Shown here piece by piece: positions 9,985-20,849 of a DNA stretch of 64,000 bases. The DNA lies in NCBI GenBank assembly GCA_011390575.1, contig JAABSE010000003.1, forward strand, positions 37,922 through 101,921. Direction: 5' to 3'. The translations under genes were made by a program, and so were the position numbers. The notes beneath the pieces are model-generated. The model did no database searches. It was given only the letters and a program-made list of their open reading frames with translations, and was not told the DNA's origin. The stretch comes from Sphingobacteriia bacterium. Lineage in GTDB: Bacteria; Bacteroidota; Bacteroidia; Bacteroidales; UBA7960. The stretch's first letter is position 1, and each line of letters opens with the position of its first letter.

Positions 9985-10221
9985 ATGCAAGTAATTCTTT
10001 TGGCCATAGCACTGCTGGCCCTGGCTATCGGAGGGATAGCCATCAAAATGTTTTTTATCCCCGGGGGTACATTTACCAAAACCTGTGGCAGCACTTTTGA
10101 TCCCGAGACAGGGAAAGCCAGACCTTGTGCCTGCGCATCAGGCAACCCGGATGATTGTCATAGCTCTGAGGATAAGAAATCTTCAGAATTGATAGTGGAT
10201 TTTAAACAATTGAAGGGCTAA
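9985..10221 (+). CDS. Small single-TM Cys-rich protein, NqrM (DUF539)-like candidate Na+-NQR maturation factor
   Basis: N-terminal TM helix, then CG-x(n)-C-A-C-x(7)-C; located by apbE and the nqr operon. The layout resembles NqrM from memory. Confidence 0.6.
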   Translation: MQVILLAIALLALAIGGIAIKMFFIPGGTFTKTCGSTFDPETGKARPCACASGNPDDCHSSEDKKSSELIVDFKQLKG

Positions 10222-10253
10222 CGGTTCATTGCTTATTTGTGTTCTCCGCCCGC

Positions 10254-11333
10254 TTATCTGGCACTTTCCACCTCTTCACGGCTTAAGACCTTCAATCCGG
10301 GGGTGGTGTATGAGTTAAGACTGTCAACAGACTCCGAATAAATAAAGAAAGCATCCAGATCTTCTCTGGCTTCTGCAAATTGTACTGATTTTTCCAGTCC
10401 CATCACCATAAAAGCGGTAGCAAAAGCATCGGCGGTCATACAGTCATTGGCAAAAACAGAGACGCTGAGCAGATTATGCTGAACCGGTCTTCCTGTTTTG
10501 GGGTCAATGGTATGTGAAAATCTTTGCCCGTCCTGTACATAATACTTGCGGGTACTTCCGGAAGTTGCCAGAGCGCGGTCGTGCATTTCCACCATGTAGG
10601 CCCACTCCTGGGGAGCAAACATATCTTCAGCAGGTTTTTCGATACCTATGCGCCAGGCAGTGCCGTCGGGCTTAAGGCCTCTGGCAACCAAATCTCCACC
10701 CAATTCTACCAGGTAGGTCTCTATTCCCCTTGATTCGAGCAACTGTCCTGCTAAATCTGCCGCATACCCTTTGGCAATGGCATTAAAGTCAAACTGTATT
10801 TCAGGAATCTCTTTTATGACCCTGTTTCCCTCTACCCTTACACGATGATAACCCGTAATACTTTTCAGGCTATCGATAACATCAGGAGTCATGGTCTGCG
10901 GATGGTCGAAACCAAAACCCCAGGCATTGACCAATGGCGATACAGTGGGATCGAAAGCGCCTGAAGTTTCTTTTGCTATATCAATTCCTTGTTCTAAAAC
11001 CGAAAGAAAATATCCATCGGCCTGTTCGGTTTCATTCCTGTTAATCCTTGAAATAACAGAATTAGGAACATAATAGGAAAGAGATTGGTTGACATCATAG
11101 AACAGACTATCCAATGCAGCCTGGTAGTTTCTGTTGTCAGCACTATAATAAGAAACTGAATAATAGGTTCCAAACACCTCACCCCGGAAACTGATCTGGC
11201 GCATTTCCTTTGAGCTGCCACCGCAGGCTGTCAACAAAAGAAGAATTACGATTAAAACATTGACATTTTTCTTCATCACAGATAGAAATTGTTTTAGGTA
11301 ACTAAAAATGTAAACTACAATTTTGATAAGCAC
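10254..11333 (-). CDS. apbE: FAD:protein FMN transferase ApbE (likely start 11276, lipoprotein signal LLLLTACGG)
   Basis: GTYYSVSYYS, FDPTVSPLVNAWGFG, FDFNAIAKGYAADLAGQLLES, ELGGDLVARG, THTIDPKTGRPV-like SHTIDPKTGRP motif. Confidence 0.95.
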   Translation of the reverse strand: MLIKIVVYIFSYLKQFLSVMKKNVNVLIVILLLLTACGGSSKEMRQISFRGEVFGTYYSVSYYSADNRNYQAALDSLFYDVNQSLSYYVPNSVISRINRNETEQADGYFLSVLEQGIDIAKETSGAFDPTVSPLVNAWGFGFDHPQTMTPDVIDSLKSITGYHRVRVEGNRVIKEIPEIQFDFNAIAKGYAADLAGQLLESRGIETYLVELGGDLVARGLKPDGTAWRIGIEKPAEDMFAPQEWAYMVEMHDRALATSGSTRKYYVQDGQRFSHTIDPKTGRPVQHNLLSVSVFANDCMTADAFATAFMVMGLEKSVQFAEAREDLDAFFIYSESVDSLNSYTTPGLKVLSREEVESAR

Positions 11334-11397
11334 AGAATCTCATTAATTTTATTCTGCCTGAAAGCCGGTACTCAAAGGTATTTGCGGGTAATATAAC

Positions 11398-12303
11398 TCA
11401 TTGTTTTACAGGAGGTATCAGCGGCTCTGTATGGATGGAAATAAAGGTTTCTCTGCCATATGCTTTTCTGAGCATTCTTTCCAGATCTACGGTTATTTCA
11501 TGTGCCTGTTCTACATTGAGATCATTCTGAACTTTTATATGAATATCGATAGCTATCTGGTTTCCTATTTTCCTGGTTTTCAACTCATGGGGGTCATGAA
11601 CACCTTCCACTTCAGCAGCAATCTGCAGAATTTCATCCTCATGATCCCTGGGAAGGGAAGTTTCAATGAGTTCTAAAAGTGTTTCACGGGTGATTTTCCA
11701 GGCGATGCGAAAAATAAAAAATGAAACAATTACAGCGGCCAGCGGGTCGAGAATTACCCAGTCGCTTCCCAGGAATATTGCTCCGCTGATACCCAGTAAG
11801 GTGCCAAAAGAGGAATATACGTCACTGCGGTGATGCCAGGCATTGGCAATAACAACCTGGCTCTGGGTTTGCCTACCTACTTGAATGGTATAACGAAATA
11901 AAATTTCCTTGATAATCACTGAGCCGATAGCTGCATAGAGAGCCCCCAAACCTGGCTGGGGCAAAATAACACCCTGTGTTACCCCGTAAATTTTCATGAT
12001 GCCGGAATAGAACAATCCAGCTCCCACCAGAATAAGGACTCCCCCTACAAAAGCAGTGGCAAGGGTTTCTACCTTTCCGTGTCCGTACTTGTGATTATGG
12101 TCGCGGGGTCGCTGGGAAACAGAAAGGCTGCCAACCACCACCAAATCGGTGGCAAAATCACTAACGGAATGAACACCATCAGCGATCATGGCAGAACTTC
12201 TGCCAAATACTCCTGCCATAATTTTGAGAACTGTTAAAACAAGATTGGCAACGAAGCCAATCCATATAACTTTTCGTGCCCTGAGTTTAAGTTCTCTGTC
12301 CAT
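11398..12303 (-). CDS. Cation diffusion facilitator family transporter
   Basis: SSAMIADGVHSVSDFATDLVVV, YGHGKVETLA, ANAWHHRSDVYSS motifs; C-terminal CDF cytoplasmic domain. Confidence 0.95.
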   Translation of the reverse strand: MDRELKLRARKVIWIGFVANLVLTVLKIMAGVFGRSSAMIADGVHSVSDFATDLVVVGSLSVSQRPRDHNHKYGHGKVETLATAFVGGVLILVGAGLFYSGIMKIYGVTQGVILPQPGLGALYAAIGSVIIKEILFRYTIQVGRQTQSQVVIANAWHHRSDVYSSFGTLLGISGAIFLGSDWVILDPLAAVIVSFFIFRIAWKITRETLLELIETSLPRDHEDEILQIAAEVEGVHDPHELKTRKIGNQIAIDIHIKVQNDLNVEQAHEITVDLERMLRKAYGRETFISIHTEPLIPPVKQ

Positions 12304-12315
12304 GGGAATAGTGAT

Positions 12316-12349
12316 AAAAAAAACAGCCCTGAGTTTTTATCAGGGCTGC
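12316..12349 (-). terminator. Intrinsic terminator of the nqr operon
   Basis: cagccctga-gttttta-tcagggctg; on the minus strand followed by TTTTTTT, 5 bp past the nqrF stop. Confidence 0.88.
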
Positions 12350-12353
12350 AAAG

Positions 12354-13619
12354 TTAACCACCAAAATCGTCTAAGTCAATATTTTCTTCAGGTACCCCTA
12401 AATTATCCAGCATGGAGAGTACAGACTCGTTCATAATGGGAGGTCCACAGAGATAATATTCAACTTCCTCGGGCTCTTCGTGCTTGCTCAGATAATTATC
12501 GAGCACTACCTGATGAATAAAGCCCGTATAGCCATCCCAGTTATCTTCCTCTAAGGGTTCTGAAAGGGCAATATTGAATTTGAAATTAGGAAATTCCTCC
12601 TCGATCTTCCTGAATTCGTCCTCGTAAAAAATCTCTCTTTTGGAACGGGCTCCATACCAGTAAGATACTTTCCTGTCGGTCTTCAGGGTATGGAAAAGAT
12701 GGAAGATATGAGAGCGTAAAGGAGCCATACCTGCACCTCCTCCGATGTAAACCATTTCTCTTTCGGTATCCTTAATAAAGAATTCGCCATAAGGGCCGGA
12801 AATAGTAACCTTGTCGCCGGGTTTGCGCGAAAAGACATAAGAGGAACAAATACCGGGATTTACTTTCATAAACTGATTCTTCTCTCTGTCCCATGGCGGG
12901 GTTGCAATCCGGATGTTGAGCTTTACAATATTTCCTTCGGCAGGGTGATTGGCCATTGAGTAGGCCCGGTTAATGGCTTCGGGGTTAGTCATTTTCAAAT
13001 CCCACATTTTCAGGTTATCCCAGTCTTCACGGAATTTATCCTGAACCTTCATATCTTTGAAATCAATTTCGCATGGGGGCACATCTATCTGTATATATCC
13101 TCCTGACTGAAAATCGAGGTCTTCTCCTTCCGGAAGCTTAACAACAAATTCCTTGATGAAGGTCGCCACATTATCATTGGAAATAACTTCACACTCCCAT
13201 TTCTTGATTCCAAAGATTTCTTTGGGAATCTGGATTTTCATATCCTGTTTTACTTTCACCTGGCAGGCCAGTCGCCACTTATCCTGAATTTCTTTCCGGC
13301 TAAAATAGCCCACTTCTGTAGGAAGGATATCCCCTGCCCCATCCAGTACCTGACACCTGCATACGGCACAGGTACCACCTCCACCACAGGCGCTGGGGAG
13401 ATAAATACCCTGTTCGGAAAGGGTATTAAGAAGGGTACCGCCGGCATTGACATCAATTTTTTTGTCTTCGTTGATATTTACGGTTACCGGTCCTGAAGGA
13501 ACCAGTTTATTCCTGGCATAGAGCAATACTCCTACCAGCAAAAGCATGATGGCCAGAAACATTATCACGCTCAGGATAACAACCCATACATTGGTACTTA
13601 TCAAAAATATCATGGTCAA
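12354..13619 (-). CDS. nqrF: Na+-translocating NADH:quinone reductase subunit F
   Basis: 2Fe-2S motif [24 protein letters not shown] domains ([22 protein letters not shown]). Confidence 0.97.
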   Translation of the reverse strand: MTMIFLISTNVWVVILSVIMFLAIMLLLVGVLLYARNKLVPSGPVTVNINEDKKIDVNAGGTLLNTLSEQGIYLPSACGGGGTCAVCRCQVLDGAGDILPTEVGYFSRKEIQDKWRLACQVKVKQDMKIQIPKEIFGIKKWECEVISNDNVATFIKEFVVKLPEGEDLDFQSGGYIQIDVPPCEIDFKDMKVQDKFREDWDNLKMWDLKMTNPEAINRAYSMANHPAEGNIVKLNIRIATPPWDREKNQFMKVNPGICSSYVFSRKPGDKVTISGPYGEFFIKDTEREMVYIGGGAGMAPLRSHIFHLFHTLKTDRKVSYWYGARSKREIFYEDEFRKIEEEFPNFKFNIALSEPLEEDNWDGYTGFIHQVVLDNYLSKHEEPEEVEYYLCGPPIMNESVLSMLDNLGVPEENIDLDDFGG

Positions 13620-13638
13620 AATTCAATTTGGTTGATAA

Positions 13639-14256
13639 CTATAATTCAATTCCCATGAAGCTCATGAAGGCAATTCCCATAAGCCCGGTAATTATAAATG
13701 TAATACCCAGTCCGCGCAAGGGAGCTGGAACATTGGAGTAGCGGATTTTTTCGCGTATAGCGGCAATTCCAACAATGGCCAGAAACCAGCCTACACCACT
13801 ACCCAGACCAAAAGATATAGCCTCACCGATATTGGCGTAATTTCTTTCCTGCATAAAGAGAGAACCTCCCAGAATGGCACAGTTAACAGCAATCAGGGGA
13901 AGAAAAATCCCCAGGCTACTATACAATGTGGGGCTATATTTTTCAATGAGCATTTCCACCAGTTGCACCATGGCCGCAATAATAGCAATGAACATGATGA
14001 AGGACAAAAAGCTCAAATCAACAGAGGCAAACTGGGGTCCGAGCCAGGCAAGGGCACCACGGCCAATGATATAATTTTCAAGCAGAAAGTTTACAGGAAC
14101 CGTAATCCCCAGCACAAAAATGACTGCAAACCCCAATCCCACAGAAGTCTGAACCGTACGGGACACAGCCAGGTAGGAACACATACCCAGAAAGTATGCA
14201 AATACCATATTGTCAATAAATATAGACCTGACAAATATACTAACTAATTCTTCCAT
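13639..14256 (-). CDS. nqrE: Na+-NQR subunit E
   Basis: MEELVSIFVRSIFIDNMVFAYFLGMCSYLAVSR; operon context. Confidence 0.97.
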   Translation of the reverse strand: MEELVSIFVRSIFIDNMVFAYFLGMCSYLAVSRTVQTSVGLGFAVIFVLGITVPVNFLLENYIIGRGALAWLGPQFASVDLSFLSFIMFIAIIAAMVQLVEMLIEKYSPTLYSSLGIFLPLIAVNCAILGGSLFMQERNYANIGEAISFGLGSGVGWFLAIVGIAAIREKIRYSNVPAPLRGLGITFIITGLMGIAFMSFMGIEL

Positions 14257-14299
14257 TTTTATTTCTTTTACGAGTTAACAAATTTGATTGTGTGAGGGA

Positions 14300-14962
14300 T
14301 TAACTTACATCCACAAGTGCTCTGTCGCGATGACGCTGAATCCAGATAATCACACCAACAGTAATGAGTGCCATAGGAGGCAGGATCATAAGGCCGTTGT
14401 CAACGTATCCAAAATTGTATACAAAATTGGGGATTACCTGATACCCCATGAGAGAGCCTGAGCCCAGCAATTCCCGTATCGCCCCTACCAGCAACAAAAC
14501 ACTTCCATAACCGGCAGCATTACCAATACCATCCAGAAAAGATGGCCATACCTTATTGTGCAGGGCAAATGCTTCCAGTCGACCCATAATGATACAATTG
14601 GTAATAATAAGACCCACAAACACCGACAACTGACGGCTTACATCATACACGAAAGCCTCCAGCACCTGGTCTACCAGAATTACCAGGGAAGCAATAACGG
14701 TCAATTGAACGATAATACGTATCCTTGGAGGTATACCATGTCTGAGAAGTGAAATGATAACATTGGCCAATCCCATTACTGCTACAACAGCTATGGCCAG
14801 TACCAGGGAGGCTTTAAGCTGCACGGTAACAGCAAGCACAGAACAAACGCCCAGCACCTGCACCGTAATAGGGTTATCTTTCCCTATAGGGTCGCTCAGC
14901 AGTCTTTTATTTTTAGGTGAAAACAGCTTTTCTTTTGGGAAATTATTTTTTTCTTCGCTCAT
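14300..14962 (-). CDS. nqrD: Na+-NQR subunit D
   Basis: DNPITVQVLGVCSVLAVT, ITNCIIMGRLEAFA; operon context. Confidence 0.97.
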   Translation of the reverse strand: MSEEKNNFPKEKLFSPKNKRLLSDPIGKDNPITVQVLGVCSVLAVTVQLKASLVLAIAVVAVMGLANVIISLLRHGIPPRIRIIVQLTVIASLVILVDQVLEAFVYDVSRQLSVFVGLIITNCIIMGRLEAFALHNKVWPSFLDGIGNAAGYGSVLLLVGAIRELLGSGSLMGYQVIPNFVYNFGYVDNGLMILPPMALITVGVIIWIQRHRDRALVDVS

Positions 14963-15651
14963 GATGTTTTCTGTTTTTTAAAGTAAGGTAAATAAACTTC
15001 GAGCCCGTTTCGGATCATGGCTGTAACTCCGTTGGAAGTAATGGTACCGCCACTGATAGCATCAACAGCATGCTCATCATCGCTGGGAGCACCTCCTTTT
15101 ACAACCACTACAGGTTCAAACTCACCACTTTCGTCAAATATTTTCTTTCCTACAAACTGGTTTTCAAAGGGAGCGTCAGAAATTTCGGCACCCAATCCGG
15201 GAGTTTCGCTGGCATGATCAAAGTTTGCGCCGGCAATGGTGGTCAAATCACCTCTGAAGCTAAGATAGCCCCAGATAGCCCCCCACAACCCGTTGCCCCG
15301 AACAGGTACCACGTAAAACAATTCTCCATCTACATCTGCGATATACAGGGGAAGTTGCCTTTCTTCAACAGGTTTGCGGTTTTCATCCTGTAAATCCACT
15401 TCAAAGGCATCGCCTTCTATTTCTTCACCCACATGGTTGAGGACTTTGGTTTGGGTTATATACTGTTCAAAAAGCTCAATGGCTTCCCCTTTGGAGGCAG
15501 AAATTTCTATGGTAGATAAGATATTCTGCATTTTTTCAATACGCATATTCTTCTCCTGCAAAGGTCTGAGCAAAGTGGCAGCGGTAGACAAGACCAATGC
15601 CACAACAATCACCATTACGGAGGCATACATAAAAACATATCGATTACTCAT
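14959..15651 (-). CDS. nqrC: Na+-NQR subunit C
   Basis: TPGLGAEI, DAISGGTITSNGVTAM flavinylation site; operon context. Confidence 0.96.
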   Translation of the reverse strand: MSNRYVFMYASVMVIVVALVLSTAATLLRPLQEKNMRIEKMQNILSTIEISASKGEAIELFEQYITQTKVLNHVGEEIEGDAFEVDLQDENRKPVEERQLPLYIADVDGELFYVVPVRGNGLWGAIWGYLSFRGDLTTIAGANFDHASETPGLGAEISDAPFENQFVGKKIFDESGEFEPVVVVKGGAPSDDEHAVDAISGGTITSNGVTAMIRNGLEVYLPYFKKQKTS

Positions 15652-15673
15652 TGTTTATTCTTTTAATGGTTTG

Positions 15674-16840
15674 TTAAGCCTGTGTTTGTACCCGGACTTT
15701 TTTCATGCGTTTGATACGCTTTTTGATATTGGCTTCCACTATATAATGGTCAATAAGGGGAGCAAATACATTCATAAATAGTATGGCAAGCATCATTCCT
15801 TCAGGATAAGCCGGATTTACCACCCGGATAAGAACTGTAATGATACCGATTAACAGGCCATAAATATACTTTCCCACACCTGTTTGTGAGGCAGACACCG
15901 GGTCAGTAGCCATATAAACAGCTCCAAAAGCAAAACCTCCCAGGATAAGATGTCTGTAGGCCGGCATCGCCATAAACTCATTTACTGCAAACAAATTAAA
16001 GATGGCACCCATTAGTAAACCACCCAGGAATACTGAAGCCATAATCCGAAAGCTGCCAATACCGGTAGCCACCAAAACTATTGCCCCCAGCAGGATGGCA
16101 AACGTGGAAGTCTCTCCGATAGAACCCGGGATAAAACCAAAGAACAGATCGAAATCCGAAGGCATGGTACCTTCCCCTGCAGCCATTACAGCAAGGCCGG
16201 TGGCCCCGGAGAATCCATCAATAAATTGTTCTGCGCCTTCATACACCCATACTTCTCCGGACAAATAGGAAGGATAGGCAAAAAACAGAAATGCCCGTGC
16301 CAGCAAAGCAGGATTCAGAATGTTCATACCTGTGCCCCCAAAAACCTCTTTCCCGATAATAACGGCAAAAATAGTTGCCAGGGCCACCATCCAAAGGGGA
16401 GTGGTAACAGGTATCACAAGAGGTATCAGCATACCCGACACCAGAAAACCCTCATTTACCTCATGATCCCGGGATGTGGCAAATATAAATTCAACGGCTA
16501 GTCCCGACACATAGCTTACCACAATGATGGGCAATACTTTTATCAGACCAAAAAGAACCTGATCGATAAACGCTACTTCTTCCCCGGTAGCTTTAAAGTG
16601 CTGAAAACCTACATTCCAGATTCCAAATAACAACGGGGGAATAAGAGCTATAATCACATAAACCATCGTTCTTTTCATGTCAATGGCATCGCGTATATGA
16701 CTTCCTCTATGGGTAACATCACCCTTTACATAAAGAAAGGTTTCAAATGCTTCAAAAGTCCTGTGAAACTTTTCAAACCTGCCTCCCTTCTCAAAATTGG
16801 GCTTCACCTTGGTTTCTACAAAATTTATTAATGCCTTCAA
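15674..16840 (-). CDS. nqrB: Na+-NQR subunit B
   Basis: GFSGATGLAVMA flavinylation motif, multi-TM, operon context. Confidence 0.97.
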   Translation of the reverse strand: MKALINFVETKVKPNFEKGGRFEKFHRTFEAFETFLYVKGDVTHRGSHIRDAIDMKRTMVYVIIALIPPLLFGIWNVGFQHFKATGEEVAFIDQVLFGLIKVLPIIVVSYVSGLAVEFIFATSRDHEVNEGFLVSGMLIPLVIPVTTPLWMVALATIFAVIIGKEVFGGTGMNILNPALLARAFLFFAYPSYLSGEVWVYEGAEQFIDGFSGATGLAVMAAGEGTMPSDFDLFFGFIPGSIGETSTFAILLGAIVLVATGIGSFRIMASVFLGGLLMGAIFNLFAVNEFMAMPAYRHLILGGFAFGAVYMATDPVSASQTGVGKYIYGLLIGIITVLIRVVNPAYPEGMMLAILFMNVFAPLIDHYIVEANIKKRIKRMKKVRVQTQA

Positions 16841-16894
16841 TTTTATATCCTTTTTGGGTTAATAAAATCTTATATGTAACTTACACTAAATTTA

Positions 16895-18256
16895 TTAAGA
16901 GAACTCTCTGCGCACTAAGTCCAGTCCTTCCCTGATGGTTTCCTGAATTTCAATTTTGGAAGGACAAACATATTCACACAAAGCAAAATCCTCAGGGGCA
17001 ATTTCATAAATGCCTAATTTCTCCATCATATCTATGTCGTTGATCATAATAGACTTGAGCAATTGCATGGGCATGATCTCCATTGGCAACACTTTTTCAT
17101 ACACCCCTGTTACTACGAAAGGTCTTTCTCCACCTCGGATGTTGGTGTTAAGCCGGAATTTTTTGCCTGGCATCAGGAAAGCGGGAAAAGAGCGTGAGAG
17201 GCTGAATTTGTCAAAATTGGGCATTATCCATCCAAACATCTCGGGCTTGTCTCCCTCGGGAATAACGGTAATTTGATTGCTGTAAAACCTGAGGAAGTCA
17301 TTTGTGTTAACCTGGCAACCCGTCAAAACATCCCCACTAATATATCTGGGTTGCACGTCTTCTTCTAATCTCACATTTTTTTGAACAATATCAGAAACCT
17401 TTGCTCCGTCAGTTGCCCTGTAATACCTTGGATTGAGCACCTCTGAACCTGTAAGGGCAACGATTTTGGAAGCATCGTAGATTCCTTTTTCAAAAAGACG
17501 CCCTATCATGATTATGTGCTGCACACCCACATACCATACAATATCTCCTTTATCAACAGGGTCGATATGATGAATCTGGATACCTACGTTACCGGCAGGG
17601 TGTGGCCCTTCAAAATGATGAATCTTCACATTTTTGGCATTCAGAAAGCCTGGGTTAGCGGTTGTTTTACTGTGCACACTCAGGTGTACATCACCATCGG
17701 TTAATCTGGAGAGTGCATTAAGACCTGTCTGGAATTCATTTTCCTGACCTTTGATAATGAAATCAAGATCAGCAGCCAGGGGAGCACTGTCAAATGCTGA
17801 AACAAAAATTGCTTTCGGTTTATCTTCAGGATTGGCTATCACTGAATAAGGCCTTTGCCTGATGGCTGGCCACAGCCCGCTTTCCAGTATCTTACCTGCC
17901 ACTTTTTCACGCGACAGAGATAGAGGGTCGGCTGCACCAAAATCAACATATTCATCGGCAGCATCGGCATCTATTGTTACCCGCAGGATACGCCGCTTCT
18001 CTCCGCGAACCAGATCAGAAAAAGTTCCGCTTACCGGTGCTGTGAATATAATTTTTTCGTTATATTTATCGAAAAACAATGGCGTCCCCGCTTTTACTTT
18101 TTCTCCTTCTTTCACAAGCATTTTAGGAGTCAAACCATGAAAATCCGGTGGGCATACACTATACTTTGCAGACCGTGGAGACGAGTTCAGAATTTTTTCT
18201 GCCGCTCCCTGCATGGGGATGTCTAATCCTTTTTTTAATTTTATAGCCTTTGACAT
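16895..18256 (-). CDS. nqrA: Na+-NQR subunit A
   Basis: IKLKKGLDIPMQGAAE..., CEYVCPSKIEIQETIREGLD C-terminus. Confidence 0.97.
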   Translation of the reverse strand: MSKAIKLKKGLDIPMQGAAEKILNSSPRSAKYSVCPPDFHGLTPKMLVKEGEKVKAGTPLFFDKYNEKIIFTAPVSGTFSDLVRGEKRRILRVTIDADAADEYVDFGAADPLSLSREKVAGKILESGLWPAIRQRPYSVIANPEDKPKAIFVSAFDSAPLAADLDFIIKGQENEFQTGLNALSRLTDGDVHLSVHSKTTANPGFLNAKNVKIHHFEGPHPAGNVGIQIHHIDPVDKGDIVWYVGVQHIIMIGRLFEKGIYDASKIVALTGSEVLNPRYYRATDGAKVSDIVQKNVRLEEDVQPRYISGDVLTGCQVNTNDFLRFYSNQITVIPEGDKPEMFGWIMPNFDKFSLSRSFPAFLMPGKKFRLNTNIRGGERPFVVTGVYEKVLPMEIMPMQLLKSIMINDIDMMEKLGIYEIAPEDFALCEYVCPSKIEIQETIREGLDLVRREFS

Positions 18257-18399
18257 TTTGTTGGTTCTATTTTTGCACTATATTAAACAACAAATTTAGA
18301 GATATTTTTAAACCTGAAAAACTTTTTTGTTGACCACTACTCTTAAAATAAATAAATATTCAAATAATTAAATATACTGTTTATCATATAAATTACAGG

Positions 18400-19806
18400 A
18401 TGATGCAATCTCAAAATTCATTTTTACGCATTTTTACACCGAAATCAGTATTTTTCTTCTCCGCGGTTTTGTTCTTCAGCCTCTGCCTTTTTCCATCTCT
18501 GCATGCCAATGACAGAAATATTTCTTTATTGAAAGAAGGAGAAGTAAAGATAATGGAAATGACTGAATTTCAACCTCCTGACGATGATTATTTTGACGGT
18601 GACTTCCTAAGATTCAGCGATTTCGTTTATGTTAACAACATTAAATCTATTTTGTTTAACAGAAAAGGATGGGAATTAACGCCTCCTATTATAGAATTAA
18701 ATAGTGCAGAACAACTGATTCTTCGTTTTGACGATCTGGACGCAGATTTCAAAAATTATGCATACACTATTGTGCATTGCGATGCCATGTGGCAGCCGTC
18801 CGATCTCATGGAGTATGAATATATTGAGGGGTTTTCTGAAGACAGAATCAATGAATATTCCTTTTCAAGAAACACCAGGGTTCCTTTCACTCACTATTAT
18901 CTGGAATTCCCCAACGCTAATATGAAACCCAAACTGTCAGGCAATTATATACTGAAAATTTTCCTTGATGGCAATCGGGAGGATGTGGTTTTAACCCGGC
19001 GATTTATGGTATTTGAACAAAAGGTTACGATTGAACCTACCGTAAAACAAGCCACCAACCTCAATTACCGTGATACCAAACAAGAAATTGATTTTTCAAT
19101 AAATACAAGTCTTTTCCCCATATCCAATCCTTACCGGGATTTGAAAGTGCTTATTACCCAAAATGGAAGATGGGACAATGCCATATACGGATTACAACCC
19201 AGGCTGGTGCAAGGCAACATGCTTATTTATGATTACGAAGACGAAAACCTTTTTCAGGGAGGAAATGAGTTCCGCAATTTTGACATCAAAAGCTTAAGAC
19301 ACAGAAGTTTAAATGTAGAGGGAATCAATTCTATTACCAATGGTTGGGAAGTGTACCTGCGACCTGACAAAAACCGGCGGTTTCTCAGATACACCACCAA
19401 AGACGATATCAACGGGAAGTTTTTGATAAAAACCGAAGATTATCCGGATGATTTTCTGGAAAGTGATTATGCCTGGGTACATTTTGTTTTGCCGCACAAT
19501 ACCCCTTTGACAGATGGCAATGTTTATGTAATGGGAGAATTGACAGACTGGAATCTTTCCAACCGCAACAAAATGGAATACAACTACAGGGACTCACGGT
19601 ATGAGTTGCGGATATTACTCAAACAGGGATTTTATGATTACCAGTATGTTTTCCTGGAAGATGGAACCGATGTGGGTGATGAGTCTCTATTCGAGGGTAC
19701 TCATTCCATTACTGAAAACGACTATACTATATATGTTTACTACCGCAAGCCCGGAGACATTTTCGACAGCCTGATTGGAATTCAGCATATCAACTCGGGC
19801 ATCTGA
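18400..19806 (+). CDS. DUF5103 / type IX secretion system plug protein
   Basis: Signal peptide, FNRKGWELTPPIIELNSAEQLILRFDDLDADFKNYAYTIVHCDAMWQPSDLMEYEYIEGF: DUF5103-like. T9SS cargo proteins occur in the same window. Confidence 0.85.
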   Translation: MMQSQNSFLRIFTPKSVFFFSAVLFFSLCLFPSLHANDRNISLLKEGEVKIMEMTEFQPPDDDYFDGDFLRFSDFVYVNNIKSILFNRKGWELTPPIIELNSAEQLILRFDDLDADFKNYAYTIVHCDAMWQPSDLMEYEYIEGFSEDRINEYSFSRNTRVPFTHYYLEFPNANMKPKLSGNYILKIFLDGNREDVVLTRRFMVFEQKVTIEPTVKQATNLNYRDTKQEIDFSINTSLFPISNPYRDLKVLITQNGRWDNAIYGLQPRLVQGNMLIYDYEDENLFQGGNEFRNFDIKSLRHRSLNVEGINSITNGWEVYLRPDKNRRFLRYTTKDDINGKFLIKTEDYPDDFLESDYAWVHFVLPHNTPLTDGNVYVMGELTDWNLSNRNKMEYNYRDSRYELRILLKQGFYDYQYVFLEDGTDVGDESLFEGTHSITENDYTIYVYYRKPGDIFDSLIGIQHINSGI

Positions 19807-19853
19807 GAAGGCCCTGCTTTTAGCCCTCCAATAAAACCGCCTTTGAAAAGGAC

Positions 19854-20060
19854 TCACCCCCCTGTCATCAGGTGAATTACAGCAACTTTATCTCCATCTT
19901 TGATAACTGTTGTGTCATAATCTTCCCGTTTGACTGTGGTATCGTTGATGCGAACCAGCAACATTTTGTAAGAGAAATTTTTCACTTCCAGCAATTGCTG
20001 AATGGTTAACTGATCATACTCAGGAAAGGTTTCATTGCGGTTGTTTAACGTAATGGTCAT
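19854..20060 (-). CDS. thiS: ThiS-family ubiquitin-like sulfur carrier
   Basis: 68 aa, beta-grasp pattern, DGDKVAVIHLMTGG with C-terminal GG. Confidence 0.85.
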   Translation of the reverse strand: MTITLNNRNETFPEYDQLTIQQLLEVKNFSYKMLLVRINDTTVKREDYDTTVIKDGDKVAVIHLMTGG

Positions 20061-20255
20061 GGATTATTTATCTGTTTATTTTTTTAATTGCCTGTTATTA
20101 TACTGACTATGCTTTATCATGCAAACCCAATAATGTCAGCGCTACGCGCCTTTAATTACTGATTTTGTTTTCGTTTGGTTTTTATAAGCTGAAACCTGTC
20201 GAACCTTACAGCTTTAATATATTCATAGGGTCACAAATTGTTTATTAAGGAATTG

Positions 20256-20849
20256 TTACCTTATTTTTTTCACCCAGAATTCCAGGTTTTTCTCTGTTTC
20301 TTCTTCCTGATCCACATCCGTCCACGACATAACGGCAGACAGCCCGGGTTGCAGGCTGTATCCCATTTTCGTCCAGAATTCTTCAAGAGACTTGTAATTA
20401 TCGGGTTTCATGGGATGATCCTTGCTGCGATTGACTGCACAAAATGTAGTATAATTTATTTGCGGATGCTTCAGGGCCTCCTCTTCCCTGTATTGAAAAA
20501 ATAATTTTCCAAAACCTTTCCCGCGGTAAATTCTCTCCAGCAGGGATTCGCCAAAATAGAAGTAGCTGTTTACATCAATCCCCTTCTCCTCAAAAGGCTT
20601 GCGGATATTATCAGCTTCTTCGCTTAGGGGAAGACATGTGGCTACACCGGTAATCCGGGTACCATAAAACAACACAAAAATCCTCGCATTGGGGGCATTG
20701 AAATACCGGCTCAGATAATCCTTTTCATTTTCGATAGTTCCTTTGTAGAGGTAAGGATAATCTCTGAATACCCTCATCCGCAAATCAGCTATTGCAGCAA
20801 GATAAGCTTCTGCCTCCTTACCCGAAAAAGATTTAACTTCAAATTCCAT
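20256..20849 (-). CDS. GNAT family N-acetyltransferase
   Basis: IFVLFYGTRITGVATCLP...LLERIYRGKGFGKLFF acetyl-CoA binding pattern. Confidence 0.75.
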   Translation of the reverse strand: MEFEVKSFSGKEAEAYLAAIADLRMRVFRDYPYLYKGTIENEKDYLSRYFNAPNARIFVLFYGTRITGVATCLPLSEEADNIRKPFEEKGIDVNSYFYFGESLLERIYRGKGFGKLFFQYREEEALKHPQINYTTFCAVNRSKDHPMKPDNYKSLEEFWTKMGYSLQPGLSAVMSWTDVDQEEETEKNLEFWVKKIR

